This document shows positions 34,542-41,761 of a DNA stretch of 64,000 nt, piece by piece. Every line of letters begins with the position of its first letter. Positions within the stretch are counted from its first letter, which is position 1. The notes below the pieces were generated by a model. The model did not search any database. It saw nothing but the letters and a program-made list of their open reading frames with translations, and was not told where the DNA came from. The DNA lies in contig NZ_JANCPR020000001.1 of the NCBI RefSeq assembly GCF_028657195.3, forward strand, positions 124,001-188,000, in the 5' to 3' direction. The position numbers and the translations under genes are program-made. This DNA is from Streptomyces iconiensis. Lineage in GTDB: Bacteria; Actinomycetota; Actinomycetes; Streptomycetales; Streptomycetaceae.

Positions 34542-34641
34542 CCGGCCAGTCCACAGTCCGACTCCGTGCCGGCGCCGTCCACTCACCTTTCGTTTCTGTC
34601 CCACATCAAGGAGCAACGTCCCACGGCAAGGAGCAACGTTC

Positions 34642-34893
34642 ATGACCGACATCAACGAGGTCCTCACGCGGTGTCTCACCGACGGTCTGGGCCTCCCAGC
34701 CGACGGCCTGCACCCCGAAGCCACTTTCGACGACCTGGGTCTGGACTCACTCGCTCTTCTGGAGCTGGCTGTCATCTACGAGGACAAGACCGGCCATGAA
34801 CCGACCGGTCTGACCGCCTTGTCGACACTGGCTCAGGCAACTGCCTTGCTGGCCTCGCACCAGGCCGACAGCACAACCGAGGCAGGGACATGA
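34642..34893 (+). CDS. Acyl carrier protein 2 (ketosynthase partner)
   Basis: 83-residue carrier protein with Ser36 in FDDLGLDSLALLELA. The ATG at 34642 follows AAGGAGCAACG. Two copies of an AAGGAGCAACGT-CC word lie at 34607-34637, so the ribosome binding site region is duplicated. The stop overlaps the ketosynthase start in the pattern ATGA, so the pair is translated together and this ACP is the likely substrate carrier for chain extension. Confidence 0.92.
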   Translation: MTDINEVLTRCLTDGLGLPADGLHPEATFDDLGLDSLALLELAVIYEDKTGHEPTGLTALSTLAQATALLASHQADSTTEAGT

Positions 34894-36113
34894 CGGCCGA
34901 AGGGGCAGCTATTACCGGTATCGGGATGGTCACCCCATCGGGCGTGGGCGTCCAGGCATCCTGGGCGGGAATCCTCTCAGGGAAGCCCACGGCGGAGGTG
35001 GACGACGAACTGGCCGGCCTCCCGGTCGCCTTCTCCTGCCGCGTCCCCGACCTCGACGCGTGCGCGCGGCTGACCTCCCGCCTGGCGCTGCGCCTGGACC
35101 GCTTCACCCAGATGGCGCTCATTGCCGCCCATGAGGCCGTCGCCGACGCCGGCCTCAACTCCGAGGCGTGGCACGGCGAACGCGTGGCCGTCGTCATGGG
35201 CGTCGGCACCGCAAGCTTCGACCGGTTGGAAGCAGAGGTCATGAAACTGGCCTCCGACCAGGTACGCAAGATCTCCCCCCTCATGATCCCCCGCAGTATC
35301 CCGAACATGGCCTCCGGTGAAATCTCCCTCGCTCTCAAAGCCCGCGGCCCCAGCTTCGCCACCAGCACCGCCTGCGCCTCCGGCGCCACCGCGCTGGGCA
35401 CGGCCTTGCTCCTGCTCCGCGCCGGCGCCTGCGACATCGCGATCGCCGGTGGTGCCGAATCCGTCCGCAACCGCATCTCTGCGGTCGGCTTCTCCCAGCT
35501 GGGAGCGCTCTCCACCCGTTCGGGCTCCCCCGCCGCGGCTTCCCGCCCTTTCGACACGGGCCGGGACGGATTCGTCCTCTCGGAAGGCGCCGCCGTACTC
35601 GTACTGGAACGTCCTGCCCACGCCCGCGGCCGTGGCGCCCGAACAAGAGCGATCCTGTCCGGCTACGGCGCCACCTGCGACGCACACCACCCCACCGCGC
35701 CTCCTGTCGACGGCCGCGGAGCCGCGGCAGCACTGCGCATGGCCCTGGCGGACGCCTCTCTGACGGCCGACGACATCGGCCACATCAACGCCCACGGCAC
35801 CAGTACCCCCCTCAACGACGCCGCTGAATGCCAGGCCCTGCAGGCCGTTTTCCCCCAGCCACCCCCCACGACGTCGAACAAGGGCGTCTGGGGGCACTCG
35901 ATCGGCGCCGCGGGTGCCATCGAGGCGGCCGTCACAGCCCTCACCCTGGAACACCAGCTCCTGCCACCCACCGCGAACCACACACAGCAGGACCCGGCCT
36001 TCGACCTCGACATCGTCACCGGCAGCGGACGGCACCACCAAGTGAGAGCCGCGGTCAGCAATTCCTTCGGATTCGGCGGGCACAACGCGGTACTGATCCT
36101 CACCGTCGGGTGA
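34890..36113 (+). CDS. Stand-alone 3-oxoacyl-ACP synthase (FabF/KAS II-like)
   Basis: 407-residue condensing enzyme of the thiolase fold. The catalytic triad is complete: Cys162 in TSTACASGATALG, His302 in NAHGTSTPLND and His336 in WGHSIGAAGAIEA; the usual KSxxGH lysine is in SNKGVWGH. No chain-length-factor partner, acyltransferase or dehydratase is encoded in the cluster. It would elongate an acyl chain on ACP2, with malonyl units supplied by primary metabolism. The downstream reductase genes are broken, so the ketone may remain or be reduced elsewhere. Confidence 0.92.
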   Translation: MTAEGAAITGIGMVTPSGVGVQASWAGILSGKPTAEVDDELAGLPVAFSCRVPDLDACARLTSRLALRLDRFTQMALIAAHEAVADAGLNSEAWHGERVAVVMGVGTASFDRLEAEVMKLASDQVRKISPLMIPRSIPNMASGEISLALKARGPSFATSTACASGATALGTALLLLRAGACDIAIAGGAESVRNRISAVGFSQLGALSTRSGSPAAASRPFDTGRDGFVLSEGAAVLVLERPAHARGRGARTRAILSGYGATCDAHHPTAPPVDGRGAAAALRMALADASLTADDIGHINAHGTSTPLNDAAECQALQAVFPQPPPTTSNKGVWGHSIGAAGAIEAAVTALTLEHQLLPPTANHTQQDPAFDLDIVTGSGRHHQVRAAVSNSFGFGGHNAVLILTVG

Positions 36114-36149
36114 CGCCGTCCACCGGCAGGGGCCCGCCCGGCGGAGGCG

Positions 36150-36908
36150 TCAGTGGGCGGTGAGGCTGCCATCGACGACCAGTTCGGTGCCGGTGACGAA
36201 GGAGGACTCGTCGCCGGCGAGGAAGGGGATCGGGGGAGCGGCCTCCTCGGCACTGCCCGCGCGGCGCATCGGGGTGCGGGCGATGTCCTGCTGCTGGCCG
36301 CGTTCCTCGTCCAGGACCTCCAGGACCTCCTGGACGAGAAAGGCGATGATGCCGGGGTGGAGGGAGTTGACCCGTACGCCCTGAAGCGCATACAGCGACG
36401 GCTGTGGTCTTGGTGAGCAGGCGCACGGCGCCCTTGGCCGCCTGGTACGCCGCGGACCCGCTTCCCACGAGGCCCAGCACGGACGAGGTGTGGATCACCG
36501 AGGCGTTGCCGACGACGCGCAGCAGGGGCATGGCTGCTTCATTCCGAGCCAGGTGCCCTTCTGGTCGATGGCGATGACGCGGTTCCGCGCGTCTTAGTCG
36601 GTGTCCTCGATGCCCGGCCAGTCCACGATGTCGGCGAAGTTGACGAGGACGTCCAGGGTGCCGAACCGTTCGCGTACGGTGCCGATCACCTCGTTCCACT
36701 GCCGTGCGGAGGAGACGTCCAGGCGCGGCGAGCACGTCTGCGCCGGTCGCGGCGATCTCCTCCGCCAGCGCGTGAAGGGGTTCCTCGGCGATGTCGGTGA
36801 AGGTCAGCCGGACGCCTTTGCGGGCGAAGAGGCGGGCGGTCGCCGCGCCCATGCCCCTGTCGCACCGGTGATCAGTGCGGTCTTGCGGTCGAGCCGCTGT
36901 CCCGTCAT
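36150..36908 (-). pseudogene. Short-chain dehydrogenase/reductase pseudogene 1
   Basis: From ATG at 36908 (MTGQRLDRKTALITGA) to stop at 36150 the gene reads as an SDR only if frames are switched. The pieces are MGAATARLFARKGVRLTFTD, then RLDVSSARQWNEVIGTVRER...TLDVLVNFADI, then NASVIHTSSVLGLVGSGSAA with YQAAK, then GVRVNSLHPGII...FVTGTELVVDGSLTAH. At least three frameshifts and an in-frame TAA (36594-36596) interrupt it. When intact it would have been a FabG/hydroxysteroid-type reductase. It is convergent with the ketosynthase gene, suggesting a former ketoreductase partner. Confidence 0.85.
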
Positions 36909-36952
36909 GGCGGTGTTGCCTTCTTTCTTGGTCGTGTGGCCGGGATGTCCGC

Positions 36953-37258
36953 TCACGCGGCGGTGAAGCCGCTGTCGGCGGCGACGGCGCCGGTCATGAA
37001 GCTGGAACGTGCGGAGGCGAGGAAGCCGATGACCTCGTTGAGTTCTTCCGGCTGCGCAACGCGGCCCAGCGGATGCGCGTCAGCGAAGGAGCGCAGACAG
37101 GCGCGACTGTCGTCGAGCATGTCGGTCTCGATCACGCCCGGTGCCACGACGTTGGCGCGGATGCTGTGAGGCCCGCCCCCCAGCGCGATGACCTTGGTCA
37201 GATGGGCGAGGGTCCCCTTGGACGCCGCGTAGGCCGAGCCCTCGGGCAGGGCGACGGT
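36953..37258 (-). pseudogene. Short-chain dehydrogenase/reductase pseudogene 2 (C-terminal fragment)
   Basis: An uninterrupted ~100-residue stretch carries the C-terminal half of an SDR: VALPEGSAYAASKGTLAHLT (active-site YxxxK), NVVAPGVIETDML, HPLGRVAQPEELNEVIGFLA and SSFMTGAVAADSGFTAA. The N-terminal Rossmann half is missing. At about 37258 the sequence changes abruptly into a piece of an MFS transporter gene, so the gene was cut by recombination. Confidence 0.85.
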
Positions 37259-37427
37259 GCAGGGAGGCGCCGAACTGGGCCACGCCCATGGGGACGAGTG
37301 CGAGTCCGGCGGTCAGGGGGCCGAGGCGCAGTCCTTCCTGGAGGGCGAGGGACATTACGAACATCCATGAGCTGAAGCCGAGGAAGATCGGCAGTCTGAC
37401 CGTCAGCCCCTGTCGCACGCCCCGTTC
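37259..37427 (-). pseudogene. 169-bp fragment duplicated from the MFS exporter gene
   Basis: This stretch aligns without gaps to 42184-42352 inside the intact exporter gene, with 12 differences counted by eye (about 93% identity), mostly synonymous. It encodes LPIFLGFSSWMFVMSL, then LQEGLRLGPL-AGLALVP, then MGVAQFGASL. Both copies lie on the minus strand, so they form direct repeats flanking 4.8 kb. The fragment is fused to the SDR fragment on its left. The next 263 bp (37428-37690) hold no recognisable gene. Confidence 0.9.
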
Positions 37428-37690
37428 CCTTCTGTCTCAGGCGCCGGCTCCTTCCCGTCTTAAGCGCCGGTCCGGGGCTCCGCATCATCCGATCGGTTGA
37501 CTTCGGCATGGCCCTGCGGAGGCATCGCACCGTAACCGCGTGGAGGAACGCCGATCTCCCCGCAGGCACCGAGGCTTCTGGTAGCACCGCGGAACGGCGG
37601 GAGCACTCGCTCGCGCAACCCCGCTTCCGCGGAACGCGAGACAGCAGACGGCGCGTGCGCGCGCCCCGGAAAAACCCGTGAGGAAACGTC

Positions 37691-38506
37691 ATGCCTGCCA
37701 AAAACGTTGAGGTCAACCGAGCGTCCCTGGGACACCGCGTCGGCTACGCGCTGCGCCACCCCCGCCGGGTGCCGCGCTATCTGAAGCGGTCAGCGCGCGA
37801 CACCTGGCTGCGCTTGCGCTGGCCGGACCACGTCGGCTATTACCGCGTCGTGATGCGGTCCGACACCCGCGCGGACCCCGACGCGGCGGTCGGCAGCCTC
37901 AGCCGTGAACGCTGGCTGGCCCTGGGCGCTATGCAGTTCGACTATCTCCACGGCCACGGACTGCGCCCCGGTCACCGGATGCTGGAGATCGGATGCGGCA
38001 ATCTGCGTGCGGGGTGGCGGTTCATTGAGTACCTGGACCCCGGTCATTACCACGGCATTGACATCTCCCCTGACATTCTCATCGCCGCGCAGGACACCCT
38101 GGAGCGACAGGGGCTCCAGGACAGGCTGCCCACGCTGACTCCAGTCCGTGATCTCACGCTGCGCTTCCTGCCGACCGCCCACTTCGACGTCATACACGCC
38201 CACAGCGTCTTCTCGCACTCCCCGCTGTCGGTGATCGAGGAGTGTCTGGCCCACGTCGGGCGGGTGTTGGCACTGGACGGCTGGTTCGACTTCACCTTCG
38301 ACCGCACCGAGGGAGCGGAACACCAGGTGCTGCGCGAGGACTTCTACTACCGCACCGAGACCCTCGTCGCGCTGGCGGCGAAGCACGGACTCGCCGCCCG
38401 CTTCATGGACGACTGGGAAGAACTCCCGCACGGCCAGTCCAAGATCCGCGTCACCCACGCCACGTCGGGCGCAGCCCACGGGACCTCGGGTACGGCCGAG
38501 CGCTAG
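37691..38506 (+). CDS. Class I SAM-dependent methyltransferase
   Basis: 271 residues. A basic N-terminal region (LRHPRRVPRYLKRSARDTWL) precedes the fold. Motif I is MLEIGCGNLRAGWRFIEYL; the strand-2 acidic residue is in YHGIDISPDIL; FDVIHAHSVFSHSPLSVIEE is the acceptor-side helix region. The acceptor substrate is unknown. The ATG at 37691 follows gtgaggaaacgtc. It lies alone on this strand beyond the broken reductases, within the 4.8 kb flanked by the MFS direct repeats, and might belong to the same accessory set as the acyl cluster. Confidence 0.88.
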   Translation: MPAKNVEVNRASLGHRVGYALRHPRRVPRYLKRSARDTWLRLRWPDHVGYYRVVMRSDTRADPDAAVGSLSRERWLALGAMQFDYLHGHGLRPGHRMLEIGCGNLRAGWRFIEYLDPGHYHGIDISPDILIAAQDTLERQGLQDRLPTLTPVRDLTLRFLPTAHFDVIHAHSVFSHSPLSVIEECLAHVGRVLALDGWFDFTFDRTEGAEHQVLREDFYYRTETLVALAAKHGLAARFMDDWEELPHGQSKIRVTHATSGAAHGTSGTAER

Positions 38507-38525
38507 CCGGGTCCCGGCGCCGGTC

Positions 38526-38555
38526 GCGTTACCCCGCCCTGTGCCGGGGCAACGC
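38526..38555. terminator. Hairpin between convergent methyltransferase and epimerase genes
   Basis: GCGTTACCCCG (38526-38536) pairs with CGGGGCAACGC (38545-38555), ten pairs with one A-C mismatch and an 8-base loop, 20 bp after the methyltransferase stop. The rest of the ~200-bp gap shows no gene. Confidence 0.45.
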
Positions 38556-38705
38556 CCGTCCGCCACGTCGGGCCACCGCGTCCGGCATATGCCCGAGGTG
38601 ACGCGTCCGACACCTGCCCCCCGGGGCCACGTCCGACGCGGGAAGCCGCCGAACACGGGGACGGGAGCGTCTGGTCGCCGGCGTGGAACGGCGGCCGTCC
38701 CGTCC

Positions 38706-39500
38706 CTACCGGTCGCCTCGGACCCGCTCGGCGAGGAAGTCCTCCCAGGTGCGGGTGCCCACCGCGCGGTCGGGGTTGAGGTTGGCGCCCTTGCGGTAGG
38801 CGCGTGCCGCCCGGCCGGGCGCTCCTACCCGCACGAGCGGTCGGCGCTTGCCGCGTGCCCGCAGATAGTCACGTATCAACTCGTCCATGCCGTACACATA
38901 GGGTCCTGCGATGTCGGGCACGCGTCCGGCGGGCTTGTCGAGCGCCAACTCCACCAATTGCGCCGCCACTTCACGGGCATCCACCGGCTGGAATTTCACC
39001 CCCTTCGGGACAGGGACGACCGGCATCTTCGTCAGCTGCTGGGCCGCCGTCAGAACGAAGTCGTGGAACTGGGTGGCGCGCAGGACCGTCCACGGCACCC
39101 CCGAATCCGCGACCACGGCCTCGGCGGCGCGCTGCGCGGCGAAGTAGCCGAACATGGCGCGGTCGATGCCGCTGACCACCGGTATCCGGTCAGCTCCTAC
39201 GACGGAGATGTGCACCAGATGCTCGACACCGGCCGCTGAGGCTGCGTGTACCAGATGTCGCGCCTTGCCCTCGTCGCCCTTCGCGCTGCCCGCACAGTGC
39301 ACGATCGTCCCGATACTGTCCAGGGCGGCGTCCAGGCCCTCGCCCGTGGCCAGGTCGCCGGTCACGTACTCGGTGCCGTTCCCGGACGAGTGGGGCTGCC
39401 TGCTGAGCACCCGCACCGGCTGGCCCGCGTCCCGCAAGAGCGGCGCGACAAGGCTGCCCAGCGTGCCTGTGCCGCCGGTGAGGAGGACGGGTGACGTCAT
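38706..39500 (-). CDS. NmrA-like NAD(P)-binding epimerase/reductase
   Basis: 264 residues. The nucleotide-binding N-terminus is MTSPVLLTGGTGTLGSLVAPL followed by VRVLSRQPHS, the atypical-SDR pattern. Further family features are IVHCAGSAKGDE, HLVHISVVGADR, VPWTVLRATQFHDF and PVDAREVAAQLVELAL. It lacks a YxxxK dyad at the classical place, as usual for this group. The ATG at 39500 directly gives the glycine-rich start. Substrate unknown; single gene. Confidence 0.88.
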   Translation of the reverse strand: MTSPVLLTGGTGTLGSLVAPLLRDAGQPVRVLSRQPHSSGNGTEYVTGDLATGEGLDAALDSIGTIVHCAGSAKGDEGKARHLVHAASAAGVEHLVHISVVGADRIPVVSGIDRAMFGYFAAQRAAEAVVADSGVPWTVLRATQFHDFVLTAAQQLTKMPVVPVPKGVKFQPVDAREVAAQLVELALDKPAGRVPDIAGPYVYGMDELIRDYLRARGKRRPLVRVGAPGRAARAYRKGANLNPDRAVGTRTWEDFLAERVRGDR

Positions 39501-39632
39501 GGCTGCTCCCAACTCGTCCGGGACGGGAGCACTCGCGGCCTCCCGCCGCACCCGCTGCTTCCGGGTGCTACCTCTATGACTCCTCGGACGGCAGGAATGT
39601 GACAGCGGGCGTGCGCCGCGTGCGGAGGGAGC

Positions 39633-40244
39633 TCAGGCGGTGGTGAAGCGCAGCTCCGGGCGCTCCCAGGAGATCTTCGGCGGCGACGGAGGGACGGTGC
39701 CGATCCGTTCTGCCCCCAGGCGCCGGTAGAACCTCTCGGCCGGGGGATGGGAGACGACGCGCACCTCGTCCAGCCCGTGCGCACCGGCCTGGCCGATCAT
39801 GTGCTCCACCAGCAGCCGCCCGACGCCGGAGCCCTGCGTCTCGTCGGCCACGAAGATCAGGTCGAGTTCAGGCGGGTCCAGCACGAGGGAGTAGAACCCC
39901 TGGAGCCGGCCCTCTCCAGGCCCGCCGTCGCCTCTGCCGGACTCCCCGCCTCTGCCGGGCTCTCCGCCTCTGCCGGTCTCCGGGTCTCTGCCGGGCTCCC
40001 TGCCTGTGCCGGTCTCCCCGTCTCCGAATCCCCCGTCACTGCCGGATCCCCCGTCTCCGTATCCGGCGTCCTCGCCTCCGCCGACAGCGGCGAAGACCTG
40101 GTGGCGGGCTATGTACGCGGACGTGACCCGGTACCCCGAGAGGATCGTGGCGTAGTGGCCCCGGTAGGCGCTGGAGGCGTGCATCAGCGCGGTGAGACGG
40201 TCCGCCTCGTGCGGCGCCGCGCGTCTGATCGTCGTCGAGAACAT
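39633..40244 (-). CDS. GNAT-family N-acetyltransferase with Gly-rich repeat insert
   Basis: 203 residues. The N-terminal part (TTIRRAAPHEADRLTALMHA) and the acetyl-CoA site (ELDLIFVADETQGSGVGRLL, motif A with Q-xxG-x-G) are normal. Between strands 2 and 3, about residues 60-120 are replaced by a Gly/Glu/Asp/Arg repeat (units such as ETGRGGEPGRGGESGRGD) encoded by tandem DNA repeats. The insert sits in a surface loop position, so the fold may survive. Substrate unknown. It lies 27 bp downstream of the VOC/TPR-like gene and is probably cotranscribed with it. Confidence 0.85.
   Translation of the reverse strand: MFSTTIRRAAPHEADRLTALMHASSAYRGHYATILSGYRVTSAYIARHQVFAAVGGGEDAGYGDGGSGSDGGFGDGETGTGREPGRDPETGRGGEPGRGGESGRGDGGPGEGRLQGFYSLVLDPPELDLIFVADETQGSGVGRLLVEHMIGQAGAHGLDEVRVVSHPPAERFYRRLGAERIGTVPPSPPKISWERPELRFTTA
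39900..40080 (-). repeat. Intragenic tandem repeat in the acetyltransferase gene
   Basis: About ten imperfect units of 15-18 bp (core CCTCTGCCGGGCTCCCCG and variants) run in frame through the acetyltransferase gene and encode the Gly-rich insert. Unit length stays a multiple of three, so copy number can change without a frameshift. Confidence 0.8.
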
Positions 40245-40270
40245 GCGCCCGCAGTATAGTACCGAGAGTC

Positions 40271-40999
40271 CTAGTGGTCCTTACCTGTCAGGGTGCCGTC
40301 GGCCCGCAGCTCCGCGAGCCGGTCGAGGGCGTCGCGCGCCGAATCCCGTTGTCCGTCCGTCAGGGGGAGGGCGCTGGCCCGGGTCAGCGCGCCGGCCGCC
40401 GTCGCGTCGTCCCCCAGGCGGCCGGCGACATCGGCGCGCAGGACGAGCAGGCGCAGCAGCTCCTCGGGTGCGGGCTGCTCGTCGGTCAGGTTCAGCGCGC
40501 GGTCGAGGACCTTCGCCGCGCTCGTCGCGTCGTCCTTCGAGTCGGCGAAGAGCGCCGCGTGGTGCAGGGCGCGCGCGAACGTCCCACGGGGTGGCGGTCG
40601 GTGGTGCTGCTCCTCGCTGAGGGGCTGTGCGATGCGCAGGCAGTTGCCTCCCGGGTCGGACATGAGGAACTGCCGCATTCCGTGCGAGGTGTCGGCCAGC
40701 GCGCCGATCCTGGGCAGCCCCCGCGTCGGTATCCGCCCGTACGCCGCCTTGAGCCCGGCCCGGAACGCGGTGTGCAGTGCGTCCACGTTGTCGGTCTGGA
40801 CGCAACAGGTGCTGTACGAGGCGCTGGGGTCGTAGTGCTTCATCCCGAAGAAGTGGAGTTGGATGCCGCCGCGTTCGACCACGGCGTACGGGTTGGGGCT
40901 CTTTTGCTGGAAGGTCACCTCGAACGCGAGGGCCCTGTAGAAGTCGAGAACGGGCTGAAGGGTCGGGCAGGGCAGGATCGGCACGGTTTTCTCGCTCAT
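40271..40999 (-). CDS. VOC (glyoxalase/bleomycin-resistance) domain protein with helical C-terminal domain
   Basis: 242 residues. Residues 1-125 form a VOC beta-alpha fold: VPILPCPTLQPVLDFYRALAF, GGIQLHFFGM, RQFLMSDPGGNCLRIAQPL. The C-terminal ~110 residues are helical and repeat-like (ALHHAALFADSKDDATSAAKV, LDRALNLTDEQPAPEELLRL, LVLRADVAGRLGDDATAAGA), resembling tetratricopeptide units. VOC plus TPR-like tail is an uncommon pairing that I have no named precedent for. Function unknown: either metabolite binding/resistance or a sensor. Confidence 0.8.
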   Translation of the reverse strand: MSEKTVPILPCPTLQPVLDFYRALAFEVTFQQKSPNPYAVVERGGIQLHFFGMKHYDPSASYSTCCVQTDNVDALHTAFRAGLKAAYGRIPTRGLPRIGALADTSHGMRQFLMSDPGGNCLRIAQPLSEEQHHRPPPRGTFARALHHAALFADSKDDATSAAKVLDRALNLTDEQPAPEELLRLLVLRADVAGRLGDDATAAGALTRASALPLTDGQRDSARDALDRLAELRADGTLTGKDH

Positions 41000-41154
41000 G
41001 CGCCCACTCTAGTCAAATTTGAATAGAAAGGGAGGGGTGGAACGGGAGCGAGCTTGCGCGGGGCCGCCACGCACCGGGGGCAGATGGACGAGGCCGCCGT
41101 GTGTCGGGCGCGGAACCCCGGTCCGCCCCCGTGGCGCGGCACAGGATGGGACTC

Positions 41155-41583
41155 ATGGCGACACAGATGAGCAAGGACGAATGGCAGCGCTTCCTCTCCG
41201 TGGGCACCCGCACGGCAAAACTCTCGACGGTACGCGCCGACGGCCGGCCGCACATCGCCCCCGTGTGGTTCGTGCTGGACGGCGACGACGTCGTCTTCAA
41301 CACCGGCACCGACACCGTCAAGGGCCGCAATCTGATCCGCGACGGACACATCGCGATGTGCGTCGACAACGAGCACCCACCGTTCGACTTCGTCGTCCTG
41401 GAGGGCACGGTGCGGGTCAGCGAGGACCTGACCGAGCTGCGCGACTGGGCCACGCGCATCGCGGCCCGCTACATGGGCGCCGAACTGGCGGAACAGTTCG
41501 GCGCCCGTAACGGCGTCCCCGGCGAGATGCTCGTACGCTGCCGGCCCGACAAGGTCATCGCGCTGTCCGGCATCGCGGACTGA
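41155..41583 (+). CDS. PPOX-class F420/FMN-dependent oxidoreductase
   Basis: 142-residue split-barrel protein of the pyridoxamine-phosphate-oxidase superfamily. Hallmarks are KLSTVRADGRPHIAPVWFVLD, VVFNTGTDTVKGRNL and VVLEGTVRVSEDLTEL. Actinobacterial members of this size use F420 or FMN to reduce small molecules. The ATG at 41155 gives the usual short N-terminus (MATQMSKDEWQRFL). The 178 bp behind it hold only short repeats of GCGGCGTACGGCG and no gene. Confidence 0.88.
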   Translation: MATQMSKDEWQRFLSVGTRTAKLSTVRADGRPHIAPVWFVLDGDDVVFNTGTDTVKGRNLIRDGHIAMCVDNEHPPFDFVVLEGTVRVSEDLTELRDWATRIAARYMGAELAEQFGARNGVPGEMLVRCRPDKVIALSGIAD

Positions 41584-41761
41584 CCCGCTGCGGCGCCGCG
41601 GCGTACGGCGGTGCGGCGGCGTACGGCGCTGGGGTGGCACCTCGGCCGCTCCCGGCCCGGCGGCGTACGACTACGGGCGTTCCGGGCCCACCACCCGGCG
41701 GGAACGTGGCCACTCCCGCCGGGCACTGGAAATCGCGGCACTACTTGCGCTCACCTTGCGC

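Noticed and set aside
26988..36113. Nonribosomal peptide or modular polyketide cluster
   Set aside because: No condensation, peptide-adenylation, acyltransferase or modular domains; the adenylating enzyme has FAAL-type motifs and the ketosynthase is a single FabF-like protein.
34890..36113. Ketosynthase as primary-metabolism FabF
   Set aside because: Gene is coupled to a second ACP inside the FAAL cluster, away from fabD/fabH/acpP, so a dedicated role is more likely, although the motifs alone cannot exclude it.
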